Source: Flectonema sp. DT1601 (lineage: Eukaryota; Euglenozoa; Diplonemea; Diplonemida; Diplonemidae). Taken from it: a stretch of DNA of 64,000 bases. Position numbers and translations under genes: made by a program. Shown piece after piece: positions 19,500 through 28,319 of the stretch. Each line of letters begins with the position of its first letter. Within the stretch, counting starts at the first letter, position 1. The DNA lies in the NCBI GenBank assembly GCA_964019425.1, contig OZ025847.1, forward strand, positions 23,501 to 87,500, written 5' to 3'. The notes beneath the pieces were generated by a model. The model was not told the origin of the DNA and did not search any database. It worked only from the letters and a program-made list of their open reading frames with translations.

Positions 19500-21440
19500 T
19501 TAATCAGCAGTCAGAATCTTTGAATACGAATGAGAATGTGAATACTTTTGTTCTGATGAGATGATTGTGTCTCGAAGTTGTAATTCCTCAAGAACAAGAG
19601 GTCTTTCCTGTTCTTCAACAAGACGACGTCTATTATTGTAGGCGGCGTTATCCTGTTCGAGAGCCTTCAGTGTTGATGAGTAGTGTGATCCTAAAGAAGT
19701 TGCTTCTACGAGTTCAGATTCTAAAGCAGCTGTCTCAGTAAGTGATTCTTGGTATTGACTTCTCTCACTCTCAGCTTGTCGTTGACATATCAGAAGATCA
19801 GATGTCGCTTTTGCGAAGATCTTTTCAAAGTTTTCATGTTCCGCAGTTAGTACGCTGACTCGTTCTTCCAGAAATGAGAAGTTCTCTGCTCGAACAGCAG
19901 TTCCTCTAATTGCTTCAGTTATTGATCTCTCAGAGTGAGCGACATCGTGTCTAATAGTGGAGTACTCTCTGTAAAGTGATTCACCATTTGCTGCTGTGTG
20001 TTCAAGTGAACTAACTGACGCATCATGTTGTTCTCTGGAGATAGCGAAGGCATTTTCAGCCATAGCAAGAGCCTCTTTTGATGATTGGTGTTGCTTAACT
20101 CTGACATCACAAGAATCAACAGCATCGTTAACTTGTTGAACTACTTCATTGTGACGGTGGACTTGTTCTTGCATTTGTCGTTCTCGTTCTGTTGTGAGGT
20201 TAGCTGCTGCTTCAATTTCAAATAAATAATTCTGATGAGCTGATTCCAATACTTGCTGTCCTTGAAGTAATTGATTGATATTAACGTCTCTGGAGTTTAA
20301 TTCCTGTTCTCGTTGAGCTACCATCACTTGGCTCTCTGTGAGGTCTTGATTTTTATTTTTAAGAGTAGTTTGCTGAACAGTCAGTTGTATTTTTGCATTC
20401 TCCAAGTCAATCTCTCTAACATGCATCTCTTCATCATCACGTATGCGATAATACACACTTTGTAGTAGAGCAGGATACCTTTCTGTGAACCTAGCCCATT
20501 CACCCTCAGTAATAATACCGTCTTTATTAGCATCCGCTTTCATAAACAAATCTTGTATCCGATTTAAGTGTAGTGGTAGTCCTAACTCCTTACTAGAAGC
20601 GATCCAGTCTGCCATTGACAAAGATCCTGAATAATGATTTACTAAATACTCATAAGTATACCTAACCTTCTCATCATGAGTTACGTCTGTGTATAATGAT
20701 TGTGCTGTTAGTGGATTGGTTAGAAGGCTTTCAGTTGGTCGTATTGAAGAGGTCTCCATAACAGAAGTTGGTAAGTATTGATCAGGTCTAAGTAATTGAG
20801 GTTTTGGAGTCACAGAAATAACATTACTTTGTGTTGTTGAACTTCTGATATCTAAATGTCTTGGAGCTGTTGCTGAAGTTGTCATTTGAGGAATTACACT
20901 TCTCTGAGGTACGACTGCTGTCGTAGCTGATGTCAAAGCTGTTGCTGGAGTTGGTGACCCAAGAAGAGCAGACTGTGATTCATCAACAGGACTGAGTATC
21001 AAATGCTTTCGAGGTGCAGTAGACGGAGCAACAACAATCGGAGTATGCGGCTGAGTTATCCCAACAGTTGGCAATCTCGTTGTCGTTGCTGTTATCACAG
21101 CAGGAGGTGCTGCAGCCGATGTTGGAGCAGCCGTTAACATCGGCGGCAACACTGGAGGCGGTATTTGCTGCTGAGTGTCCGTCCTCCACGACTCGGGTTC
21201 AAAAACGTACAACTGACTTCCTTCATGGATATCAGAAATCGAAGAAACGCTACACCACTCTCCCGTTTCTTCCTCAAACACTTCCATGTGAGTAACAACA
21301 AAAGATGTTCCTCTCACACTAGCCAGTACACTCTCAGCTCTGGCAATCAGTTCTGTAAAACTCGGAGGATAAGGAAACTCAAGGATGTAGTTCTTCTTCA
21401 TTCCAATGACATCTGCGGCAACGTTAACGGCGTACGTCAT
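19500..21440 (-). CDS. BILBO1-like protein: N-terminal ubiquitin-like module, EF-hand, long coiled coil
   Basis: 646 residues. The first 85 (VNVAADVIGMKKNYILEFPY ... QLYVFEPESW) closely recall the N-terminal domain of trypanosome BILBO1, the scaffold of the flagellar pocket collar, as I remember it (V.VAAD, F.LSFP, LYVFQP..W). Residues 90-260 are low-complexity Thr/Ala/Pro-rich. An EF-hand loop DANKDGIITEGE lies at about 303-314, with a degenerate partner helix just before. About 340-630 is nearly continuous coiled coil (LENAKIQLTVQQTTLKNKNQ). The order (ubiquitin-like, EF-hand, coiled coil) is that of BILBO1, though BILBO1 has two EF-hands and a C-terminal leucine zipper. A role at the flagellar pocket or basal body is inferred. 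The acceptor-like TTATGCAG ends 11 nt before the ATG. Confidence 0.8.
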   Translation of the reverse strand: MTYAVNVAADVIGMKKNYILEFPYPPSFTELIARAESVLASVRGTSFVVTHMEVFEEETGEWCSVSSISDIHEGSQLYVFEPESWRTDTQQQIPPPVLPPMLTAAPTSAAAPPAVITATTTRLPTVGITQPHTPIVVAPSTAPRKHLILSPVDESQSALLGSPTPATALTSATTAVVPQRSVIPQMTTSATAPRHLDIRSSTTQSNVISVTPKPQLLRPDQYLPTSVMETSSIRPTESLLTNPLTAQSLYTDVTHDEKVRYTYEYLVNHYSGSLSMADWIASSKELGLPLHLNRIQDLFMKADANKDGIITEGEWARFTERYPALLQSVYYRIRDDEEMHVREIDLENAKIQLTVQQTTLKNKNQDLTESQVMVAQREQELNSRDVNINQLLQGQQVLESAHQNYLFEIEAAANLTTERERQMQEQVHRHNEVVQQVNDAVDSCDVRVKQHQSSKEALAMAENAFAISREQHDASVSSLEHTAANGESLYREYSTIRHDVAHSERSITEAIRGTAVRAENFSFLEERVSVLTAEHENFEKIFAKATSDLLICQRQAESERSQYQESLTETAALESELVEATSLGSHYSSTLKALEQDNAAYNNRRRLVEEQERPLVLEELQLRDTIISSEQKYSHSHSYSKILTAD

Positions 21441-22047
21441 ATTCTCACCGTCTGCATAACAAGAAAATAATTTATTTAATTTTTACCATCACAAAAAACA
21501 CACAACGAACACTGCGAGTAGTATCCGCCTCCCAGGGAAGGTCCATAGCAAGGCAGAAATCGCAGCTAAATCCAACGAGAGAGGGGGGCAAATAAATTAC
21601 TTTTTTTTTTTTTTTTTTTTTCCTACTGGTCTCAAAAAAAAAAAGCAAGTTCACTACGTAGCTAGTGGGAAGAACGAACGTGAAACTTGCTTTGAATGAA
21701 TGTCATCATCAAAGATACCAGCTTAATAAAGAAGGTGAGCTATCGAAACTTCTCAGAGTGAACCCGAACCGGAAGACTGGCTCTCACCATTGAGATTAAA
21801 AAGTAGATAAATCACACCAAACAGAATATAGTCACTATAAGCTATAAAGAAATACGTCAGAAGTATTAAATAAAATAGAGAGGAAATAATAATTTTTGTT
21901 CAGCAGTTCTCAGCTGATTGTTTCCGTAGCTGAGAATAACGAATCTGAAAAAAGATTTTTTTTTCGAAAGACCAGAATCAGTCGATAAATTAGTTAAATA
22001 AAAATAAGAATTTTAAGACAACAAATAAATACACGCACCCTAGTCAA
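21441..22047. other. Spacer between BILBO1-like and BAG genes
   Basis: It includes a T run of about 22 nt near 21600. I found no coding or structured RNA feature. The right edge is the probable 3' UTR of the first BAG gene. Confidence 0.5.
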
Positions 22048-22882
22048 TTAGAAGAGACCGTTCCAATATGAGTTTGGGTTGCTTCTGTTTCTCGACTGCG
22101 GGTTGTTAAAGAAACTACCAAAAGGACTTTCTTCATAACCGCCGTATCTTTGACGTTCCATGGCTTCCTGTTGAGCTCTGTGTTGTCTTAAACGATCTTG
22201 CTTTTCTCTTTGGGCGGCTATGGCTGCGTTTCTTTTTCTGCGGAGTAGTTCTTCTTCTTCTTGTTGATGTTGGAGTTGAGCCATTCTAAACATCTCTTCT
22301 TGTGATGGTCTTCGTTGTTTGTTGTTGAGATCTCTGTTGTGGTTGTTCTTCTTCTGATCCACTTTCTTCACTTTCACTGTCGGATTGCATTCCAACATCC
22401 TCAACTTGTTTATGTTCAGTAGTTGAATTCTCATTAACAGCGACAGGTTTCACTTCTTCTGTTTCAGATGAGCCAGACGCCTCCTCAGTCATCGCCATAT
22501 CTGCTTCCACTTCATCAACAACTTCTGGTTCCGGTTCAACAACCTTCTCAGGGTACGTATCATTCTGTGATGAGAATAGTTCGAGCATCTTCAAGTAGGC
22601 TTCTATCTTATAAATAACTCGCCTTCTTGCATTCCTCAGTTCATTGTCATCGGCTTCAACATTGTCCAACTTCAGCATCTGCTGGAGGAGTAATTCATTA
22701 AAATGAACTCTGAGAGTTTTAATATTCTGATTGTCCTCTTCGCAGGTAATCTTTGTGAATGCTGCTGACCACTTGCGTGCGATGTCATCGACGGATGTCA
22801 TCGCTTCGGTGACGAATTGCATTAACTTATCGTGTTGGCTCATAGCAGAGGAGGTACTGGATGGACTTTGAGAACGAGACAT
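22048..22882 (-). CDS. BAG-domain co-chaperone, copy 1 (apparent frame break)
   Basis: Start MSRSQSPSS at 22882. Residues 14-95 are a BAG domain (MSQHDKLMQFVTEAMTSVDD ... IYKIEAYLKMLELF), three helices that bind the Hsp70 ATPase domain and speed nucleotide exchange. Acidic, Ser-rich sequence follows, then an Arg/Gln-rich helix (AQREKQDRLRQHRAQQEAME) and a C-terminal tail SFFNN...NGLF. The two halves sit in different frames that overlap between 22434 and 22286. The intact neighbour at 23316-24266 has both halves in one frame, and no good GT-AG pair restores the reading here without removing the conserved acidic part. So this is either a real frameshift, programmed or degenerative, or a sequence error. 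A TTTTCAG acceptor-like site lies 33 nt before the ATG. Confidence 0.75.
22548..22853. repeat. 306-bp near-identical block, copy 1 (BAG coding region)
   Basis: This matches 23943-24248 in direct orientation at a fixed offset of 1,395 bp. The only mismatch I found is at 22665 versus 24060. Similarity stops sharply at both edges even though the flanks encode related proteins. Confidence 0.92.
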
Positions 22883-23315
22883 CTTTAGGATTTGTGTGTA
22901 AAGAACTTGTAACTGAAAACAGAAATATGAAATACAACAAAAGAAACGAACAAACTTTTAAATAAACGACCACAATAAAGTTAGATTTGGGAATTGTGTG
23001 TGGTTGTTAAAATCAACAATCTGAAATCGCGGCATCACTCTTCTTGAGTACCGAATTCCAAGTGAAATTCTTCAAACTGAGTCTGCGCAATCACATCAAT
23101 CAATAAATAAGTCGATAAAGACTAAATAAAATGAAGAGGAAACAGGACTATTGTTGCTGCGACAATACACAGCAATCAGAGATAAGGATGATTCCTTATT
23201 TTTTTTTTTTTTTTTTTTAAAAAAAATCATTTCTTAATATGCGACAGAGTACGAGCTTTAGTCTACTTTGTGTGGACATCAGCAATAATAACACAAGAGG
23301 AGGTTATGAACACAT
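22883..23315. other. Spacer between the two BAG genes
   Basis: It holds a T run near 23198-23218. It is unlike the spacer on the far side of copy 2, so the spacer itself was not part of a visible recent tandem duplication. No gene was seen. Confidence 0.5.
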
Positions 23316-24266
23316 TTAAAAGAGTCCACTAAAGAATGGATTCCCATAAGCCGTGTGACTTCTATTTCTCGAAGACGGATATCTCGAGGAAGAGTTGTTG
23401 AAGAATTCAAAAGGACTCTCACAATCACCGAACTGGTTGTATTTACGACGGTCAGCCTCCTTCTGCTTGCGCTGGTTAATCAGCTCCTGTTGTCTTTCTC
23501 TTTGGGCAGCAACCGCAGCTCTACGTCTGCGAATCTCTTGCTCTCTTGCTTGTTGTTGTCTCTGTCTTTCGAGTTGTGCAAATCTGAACAATTCTTCTTG
23601 ATACGTTCTCTGTATCTGAGGTTCTGGTTGTTGAGATTCTACAACCTTTTGCGTGGTCTCTTCTTCTTCTTCGTCATCATCGTCGGATGAATTCTCTTCA
23701 GACAGATTATCAGATTCCTGTTTTTGTTGATCATCAGCAACATCTGTAGCTGTGGATGGAACAGAAGTCTCAGGGAGGACAGAAGACGATTTGATTTCTT
23801 CTTTTTGTATTTCTTCAAATTCCTCATCGTCGTTTATCGATTCGGGAATTTCCCAACTTTCATCTTCACATTCCACAGAACTTTCTGAATTCTGTTCAAC
23901 AACAACATCTTCCGATCCATTCTCTTCATCAGTTGACACCTCCTCAGGGTACGTATCATTCTGTGATGAGAATAGTTCGAGCATCTTCAAGTAGGCTTCT
24001 ATCTTATAAATAACTCGCCTTCTTGCATTCCTCAGTTCATTGTCATCGGCTTCAACATTATCCAACTTCAGCATCTGCTGGAGGAGTAATTCATTAAAAT
24101 GAACTCTGAGAGTTTTAATATTCTGATTGTCCTCTTCGCAGGTAATCTTTGTGAATGCTGCTGACCACTTGCGTGCGATGTCATCGACGGATGTCATCGC
24201 TTCGGTGACGAATTGCATTAACTTATCGTGTTGGCTCATAGCAGAGGAGTATTGGTTCTGTGGCAT
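23316..24266 (-). CDS. BAG-domain co-chaperone, copy 2
   Basis: 316 residues from the ATG at 24266 (MPQNQYSSAMSQHD). The BAG domain at about 10-90 is almost identical to that of copy 1. It is followed by a long acidic, Ser-rich linker (about 95-215), an Arg/Gln-rich helix (EEIRRRR-type, about 225-285) and a tail FFNNSSSRYP...FFSGLF resembling copy 1. Hsp70 nucleotide-exchange activity is inferred from the domain. The frame remains open upstream to 24323, but an acceptor-like TTTCATTACAG ends at 24295, so the hydrophobic extension is probably not translated. Linker and tail have diverged far more than the BAG part, pointing to gene conversion of the 5' half. Confidence 0.87.
   Translation of the reverse strand: MPQNQYSSAMSQHDKLMQFVTEAMTSVDDIARKWSAAFTKITCEEDNQNIKTLRVHFNELLLQQMLKLDNVEADDNELRNARRRVIYKIEAYLKMLELFSSQNDTYPEEVSTDEENGSEDVVVEQNSESSVECEDESWEIPESINDDEEFEEIQKEEIKSSSVLPETSVPSTATDVADDQQKQESDNLSEENSSDDDDEEEEETTQKVVESQQPEPQIQRTYQEELFRFAQLERQRQQQAREQEIRRRRAAVAAQRERQQELINQRKQKEADRRKYNQFGDCESPFEFFNNSSSRYPSSRNRSHTAYGNPFFSGLF
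23943..24248. repeat. 306-bp near-identical block, copy 2 (BAG coding region)
   Basis: Partner of 22548-22853, with one mismatch seen. It covers the BAG domain from just before MSQHDKLMQF to the TYPE motif after the last helix. Confidence 0.92.
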
Positions 24267-24294
24267 AATAGGGTTTGTTTTTGTTTTGAAAAAG

Positions 24295-24305
24295 CTGTAA
24301 TGAAA
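24295..24305 (-). other. Predicted 3' splice acceptor of BAG copy 2
   Basis: Minus-strand TTTCATTACAG lies about 28 nt before the ATG at 24266. It supports the shorter N-terminus. Confidence 0.45.
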
Positions 24306-24488
24306 AATAAATAAATAAAACAATAAGTTATAACACCCTTTTTTTTTTTTTTTCTTTTTTTTTTTTTGTCAACACTTGTTGCACGGTGTTGCAATCAATA
24401 ATGTTGCTCATCAGTTGGATAAAAAAAAAATTTTTCTTTTTTTTTTTCCCTTTCGCAGATGATGGTCTCACACAACAAAAAAAAAAAC

Positions 24489-24587
24489 CATTCAGATAAA
24501 GCCTTGTATATCTTGTTGATCACAGACAGTATTACTGGAGAATGGGGTAAATAGGTAACATTCGGCTCTTAATTCGAATAGTTTCGT
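24489..24587. repeat. Dispersed element with complementary ends, copy A
   Basis: The plus strand begins CATTCAGATAAAGCC and ends GGCTCTTAATTCGAATAGTT; the ends can pair. The interior shares TTGATCACAGACAG with copies at 39.6 and 61.1 kb. It is the most diverged copy and lacks the CCGAC/GTCGG hairpin beyond its right end. Confidence 0.65.
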
Positions 24588-24607
24588 CTCTAATCAAATG
24601 ATGATGA

Positions 24608-25096
24608 CTACATCTTAGAAGGATTATTCTTAATGTAAGAAGATATCTGTTTCATCATTCCCTGTTGAAGGGATTTCATGGCTGACAATGGTCGAACCAT
24701 TACTTTTAGTTCCGTTGCTTTTTTAGTTTTTCCATCAACGATGAGAAGATCAATCCCGTCAACGTCAACAACCTTTCCATCGCTGGTCGTTACTTTGGCT
24801 GAGAAGTGAAGTGCTACTCTGGCTGTGTTGGTTGCCTTGTCAGTTCCGACAAAGACTTCTGTGTATGATAATTCTTTTAACACGTGTAGTACAGATTTCA
24901 GTATTGGTTCGTATTCTCTTCTTTTTGAATATCCAGTATGAACTACTGGTGATGAGAATTTAAAAGGACCTCCACAACCAGCATTAGTCATAACGTCGAA
25001 GAGTTCCATTTCTCTACCATCCTTCAACATCTTTATCCAAGTTTGTGCGTATTCCATTCCAATCTTGTGGAGGGTTGGGTCGGCTGGTAGATCCAT
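24608..25096 (-). CDS. NTF2-like (SnoaL-type) fold protein
   Basis: 162 residues. The order helix (HKIGMEYAQTWIKML), short strand region (ELFDVMTNAG), helix (PILKSVLHVLKEL), then three long strands (YTEVFVGTDKATNTARVALHFSA, DVDGIDLLIV, KATELKVMVRPL) is that of a compact NTF2-like cone. Such domains bind small hydrophobic ligands or act as enzymes; no catalytic residue can be assigned. The Met-rich end (MKSLQQGMMKQI) adds a final helix. An acceptor-like CTCTCTTTTTAG ends 14 nt before the ATG. The fold assignment comes from pattern only, so confidence in a specific function is low. Confidence 0.8.
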   Translation of the reverse strand: MDLPADPTLHKIGMEYAQTWIKMLKDGREMELFDVMTNAGCGGPFKFSSPVVHTGYSKRREYEPILKSVLHVLKELSYTEVFVGTDKATNTARVALHFSAKVTTSDGKVVDVDGIDLLIVDGKTKKATELKVMVRPLSAMKSLQQGMMKQISSYIKNNPSKM

Positions 25097-25237
25097 TATT
25101 GTTTAATATTCTAAAAAGAGAGAAAAAAATGTTAAAGTGAATGGTATTTTACATTTCGATATATATAAGTAATTATCTCAAACAAAGTAATGTATGTTTT
25201 TTTTTTTTTTTTTTTTCCCCCCACGAAAAAAAAAAGA

Positions 25238-26377
25238 TCATCGATTTTTTTGATAGTCAAGCATTCGCAGTTGAAATGATCTGGTAGAGTTGTACTTCGA
25301 TCTCATCCAATACATTCCGTAACCACACCATGCTAGACCTGACCCTATCCACGCTCTTCTCGCATATTTAAAATAACGATAAGGATTCCCTCCAATCTTC
25401 TTTATTCTCCAACTAGCAACTATAACAGCAGTCGGTGTTATTTGCGACAACATAAATATCTGTGCAGCCATATAAAGTAATTTATCATTTTGAACTTTAG
25501 AAGCATTTATATAATCTTGTTTGGTGACGGTACCAAACTTTGATAAGATTCCATCCATATGAGCTGCCCCAACAATCGATACACATTTTTTAAAAGCTCG
25601 AGATGCTTCTTGCATGTTGTAAGCAAGAATTGTATTTCTATCGTGTAGAAGGGGTTCTTGAAGACCTTTGAAAAGATCGCTGTTTTCAACGACATCCTTG
25701 ACGATATCTTTGTTAAAATAACTCGCAACCATACTCTTCATCTTTATTATATTTTCATCACTTATGTCTTCTTCAGAGAGTGTTTGAAATTCTGATAACG
25801 TTCGGTTCAATTCCTTTAAAGAAGGAGACACTTGTTGTATTAGATCCCCGAAAACGGCTTCTTTCATAATCTTAAACGGTCCAACATCATACCAAGCAGC
25901 TATAAGACATTTCTGAATTGTATGAGAGTACGGTAAATCAATAAACATTACGTTAGCTCCATGAGATTTTGCTTCGGAGGCTGCTATTGCCTGTTCTCCG
26001 CCGTTAACTGTTCCCAAGAGGGATTCGAACTTCATGCTTTGTAGGTGAAGTAACCAAAAATCTGGTTGTATGAGTATCCTCCAATTCGATAGCACATAAT
26101 CAACAGACAACTCACCTAATATTTCTGTTTTGTTAACCTCAGCCATGTGTTGTCTTTGATCACATAATTCTAACAAGACTGCTGATGGTTTCACAAATCT
26201 AATAACGGTTTTGATATCTTCAGAGCTCTTCGGATCAATATGATTAACACCAACAACATAAACTCTACTCTTGTGCTTCTTGTTAGTGAGAACTGCAGTG
26301 TTGCTTAACTCTTCTTTCATACTGTTAGGGATGTCAGGAGGCATCCCACTTCTGATATTTGCAATCATTTGTAACAT
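25238..26377 (-). CDS. TraB/PrgY-family (TRABD-like) membrane protein
   Basis: 379 residues. The N-terminal hallmark RVYVVGVNHIDPKSSEDI and LLELCDQR (about 38-72), a middle ANVMFIDLPYSHTIQKCL and SIVGAAHMDGI near residue 270 match the TraB family (conserved GxxH and E residues). Eukaryotic members act at mitochondrial or ER membranes. The C-terminus has hydrophobic helices (MAAQIFMLSQITPTAVIVAS and IGSGLAWCGYGMYWM), consistent with a membrane anchor. The GxxH pair (VGVNH near 42 and GAAH near 270) looks intact. An acceptor-like TTTTTTCAG ends about 38 nt before the ATG. The biochemical activity of eukaryotic members is poorly defined, so no reaction is given. Confidence 0.88.
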   Translation of the reverse strand: MLQMIANIRSGMPPDIPNSMKEELSNTAVLTNKKHKSRVYVVGVNHIDPKSSEDIKTVIRFVKPSAVLLELCDQRQHMAEVNKTEILGELSVDYVLSNWRILIQPDFWLLHLQSMKFESLLGTVNGGEQAIAASEAKSHGANVMFIDLPYSHTIQKCLIAAWYDVGPFKIMKEAVFGDLIQQVSPSLKELNRTLSEFQTLSEEDISDENIIKMKSMVASYFNKDIVKDVVENSDLFKGLQEPLLHDRNTILAYNMQEASRAFKKCVSIVGAAHMDGILSKFGTVTKQDYINASKVQNDKLLYMAAQIFMLSQITPTAVIVASWRIKKIGGNPYRYFKYARRAWIGSGLAWCGYGMYWMRSKYNSTRSFQLRMLDYQKNR

Positions 26378-27345
26378 TTTACTAACAAGCGACAGGGGGA
26401 TAGAGAGAGGATTGTCTGAAAAAAGTTTAAAAAAAAAAAAAAATTATAATCTCAAAATCACAACTCGCTCATCATCATCATGTGTTTTTTAACCTGAACA
26501 AGACAATTCAACAATAATAATTTAAAAAAAAAAAAAAAAAACATTATAATTTATTCATGGAAAAGACTCACGTAAGAGAGCCTTAGTAGATAACAAGACA
26601 GGAAAGTGTGTTTAATAAATGCGCGCATGCCCTACAATCAAAAAGGATACAGAGCTATCTAACTAGTAAGAAAAAGAACAAAGAAGGAATTCAAACATAT
26701 CTATCAAACATGTGATTCATGAGAGATGCCCTGACTTTACAATAATGATGGAGAGGAAGAGTGAAAGGAAGAATAAACAAATCCTGCTTTAGAAATTTAG
26801 GATTGCTACATATATATAAATTCTTGTTTTAATTTTTTTAAAAGTGACATAATAAAAGCATTCAAGCATCAAAATGTTAAATAATATAATAAATAATACA
26901 ACAATCAGTAAACAAACTCAGAGGACACGCGATGCTCGAAATTGGAGGGTCGTTTCAAAGGTAGGAACCGCCAGCATGGGAAGCGACAGCTTCAACCAAC
27001 CTCCATCCCCCTCAAAACAATTGAGCACCGCGGTGCCCTGCACTTCTTTGTTCTTTACATAATATTACAAAAACATAGCAACCAAACCAGACTGAGAGGA
27101 CCGCGCAAATAAAAAAACTGAGAGGGAAGAGAGGAGGAAGGAAATAGTTAGATTGGAAAAGAGAGGAAACCTGTTTGAAACAGGCAGAAAAGAGAGGAAG
27201 AAAAGGAAAATCAGCACATCGCGATAATCCTCTTTCTGTATTTATAAGAATACTATTCCACAGACACATACAAGGACGATGTAAGATAAAAAGAAGTAAT
27301 TCGGAGTGATATCAATGCGTTGTTTAAAACTATTGAAATTAATTA
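26378..27345. other. Gene-free spacer
   Basis: The left part has A runs. The stretch 26900-27060 is more mixed in composition but has no convincing frame, intron pair or RNA structure. The right part overlaps the probable 3' UTR of the Lys-rich small protein. Confidence 0.45.
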
Positions 27346-27702
27346 TTACATAGCCGCTAGCAATGCGTGTGGAATTGGGTCCTCATCAACTGGGACGATA
27401 GCACATTCAGATGCGTCAGGAGCGTTGATCCAATACAAAGGATCAGATCGAGGGTCTGGTTTCGGAAGTGCACCTTTCTTGCGTCTCTTCTTCTTCTTCT
27501 TATCAGTCGTAGTGGTAGTGACACCACACGGTGTTGGTAGCATTAATGGTTGTCCATATCTACTATCATTCTGCATGTACTCAACATACCTTTCTGGTTC
27601 ATAACAATTTCTAAACACCGGCAAAGGTTGAAATGGAGGAACCCAACACTCACCATTCATTGGATACATTTCGAACTGTTGAGGGTACATCATGTCAGTC
27701 AT
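27346..27702 (-). CDS. Small protein with Lys/Arg block, unrecognised
   Basis: 118 residues. The N-terminus is rich in Met, Pro, Tyr and Phe (MTDMMYPQQFEMYPMNGECW). A Thr run leads into DKKKKKRRKKG near 66-78, which resembles a nuclear localisation signal or RNA-binding patch, then an acidic Pro-rich end (DPRSDPLYWINAPDASECAI). The composition is protein-like and the frame clean, and it fits the one-strand gene order. No acceptor-like site is close; the nearest CAG is about 75 nt upstream. I recognise no family. Confidence 0.65.
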   Translation of the reverse strand: MTDMMYPQQFEMYPMNGECWVPPFQPLPVFRNCYEPERYVEYMQNDSRYGQPLMLPTPCGVTTTTTDKKKKKRRKKGALPKPDPRSDPLYWINAPDASECAIVPVDEDPIPHALLAAM

Positions 27703-28319
27703 TTTATTTGTGTTGTTGGCGTAGGTTTCGGTTGAGGAAGAGGTTTGAATTGAGTTGTAAGAAGATAAACGCTGAGAATGCGTTTTTGGTATTGGCTTGA
27801 ATGGTCTGAGGGGAGCGAATTAACTACAATAAAAACAAAGCTCTGGTAACACAATTAACACTGTCGATCAAAACCTGATAAGAGAGAATTAGAAAATTAA
27901 AGAAAAAAAAAAAATTGAAATATTAAGCTTCACTATATATGTTTTCTAACTTTTTTATCACAGTTTTAAAAATCTACGTGCTCAAGAGTATTATAACGGC
28001 AACTTCTTCCTTTCTTAATATGAAAATATTGTCGCAATTGAGAACTAGAAGCTGGCGAAGGAGTAGCCTCACCATTCATCAACAGTGATGCACATTGGGC
28101 TTGGTTGTATGTTAGATTTCACTTAGCTAAATTGATAGCTTTTTTTTAAAGATTTTACAAACTGGAAAACAAAAAAGAAAAAAGAGCTAAAAACCGAAAT
28201 TATGTTCAACGTAATGAACATTGCTGGACGGATTTCTTTACATTTTTTTTTTTTTTTTTTAAAATAAATCTAAGTATGGGTCACAATTAAGTGCCTCAAT
28301 ATGAATGTGATTTCAATTT
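27703..28319. other. Gene-free spacer
   Basis: A/T-rich, with a T run near 28243-28260. No coding, repeat or RNA feature was recognised. Confidence 0.45.

Larger units (their letters stand above)
24267..24607. other. Spacer with dispersed-element copy A
   Basis: T and A runs surround a copy of the dispersed element with complementary ends at 24489-24587, directly downstream of the NTF2-like stop codon, so it may lie in that gene's 3' UTR. Confidence 0.55.

Noticed and set aside
22286-22434. A short intron (about 50 nt, GTTGAG to GATCAG) to join the two halves of BAG copy 1
   Set aside because: It would remove the acidic stretch that copy 2 keeps in coding sequence, is shorter than the other introns, and has a poor donor and acceptor.
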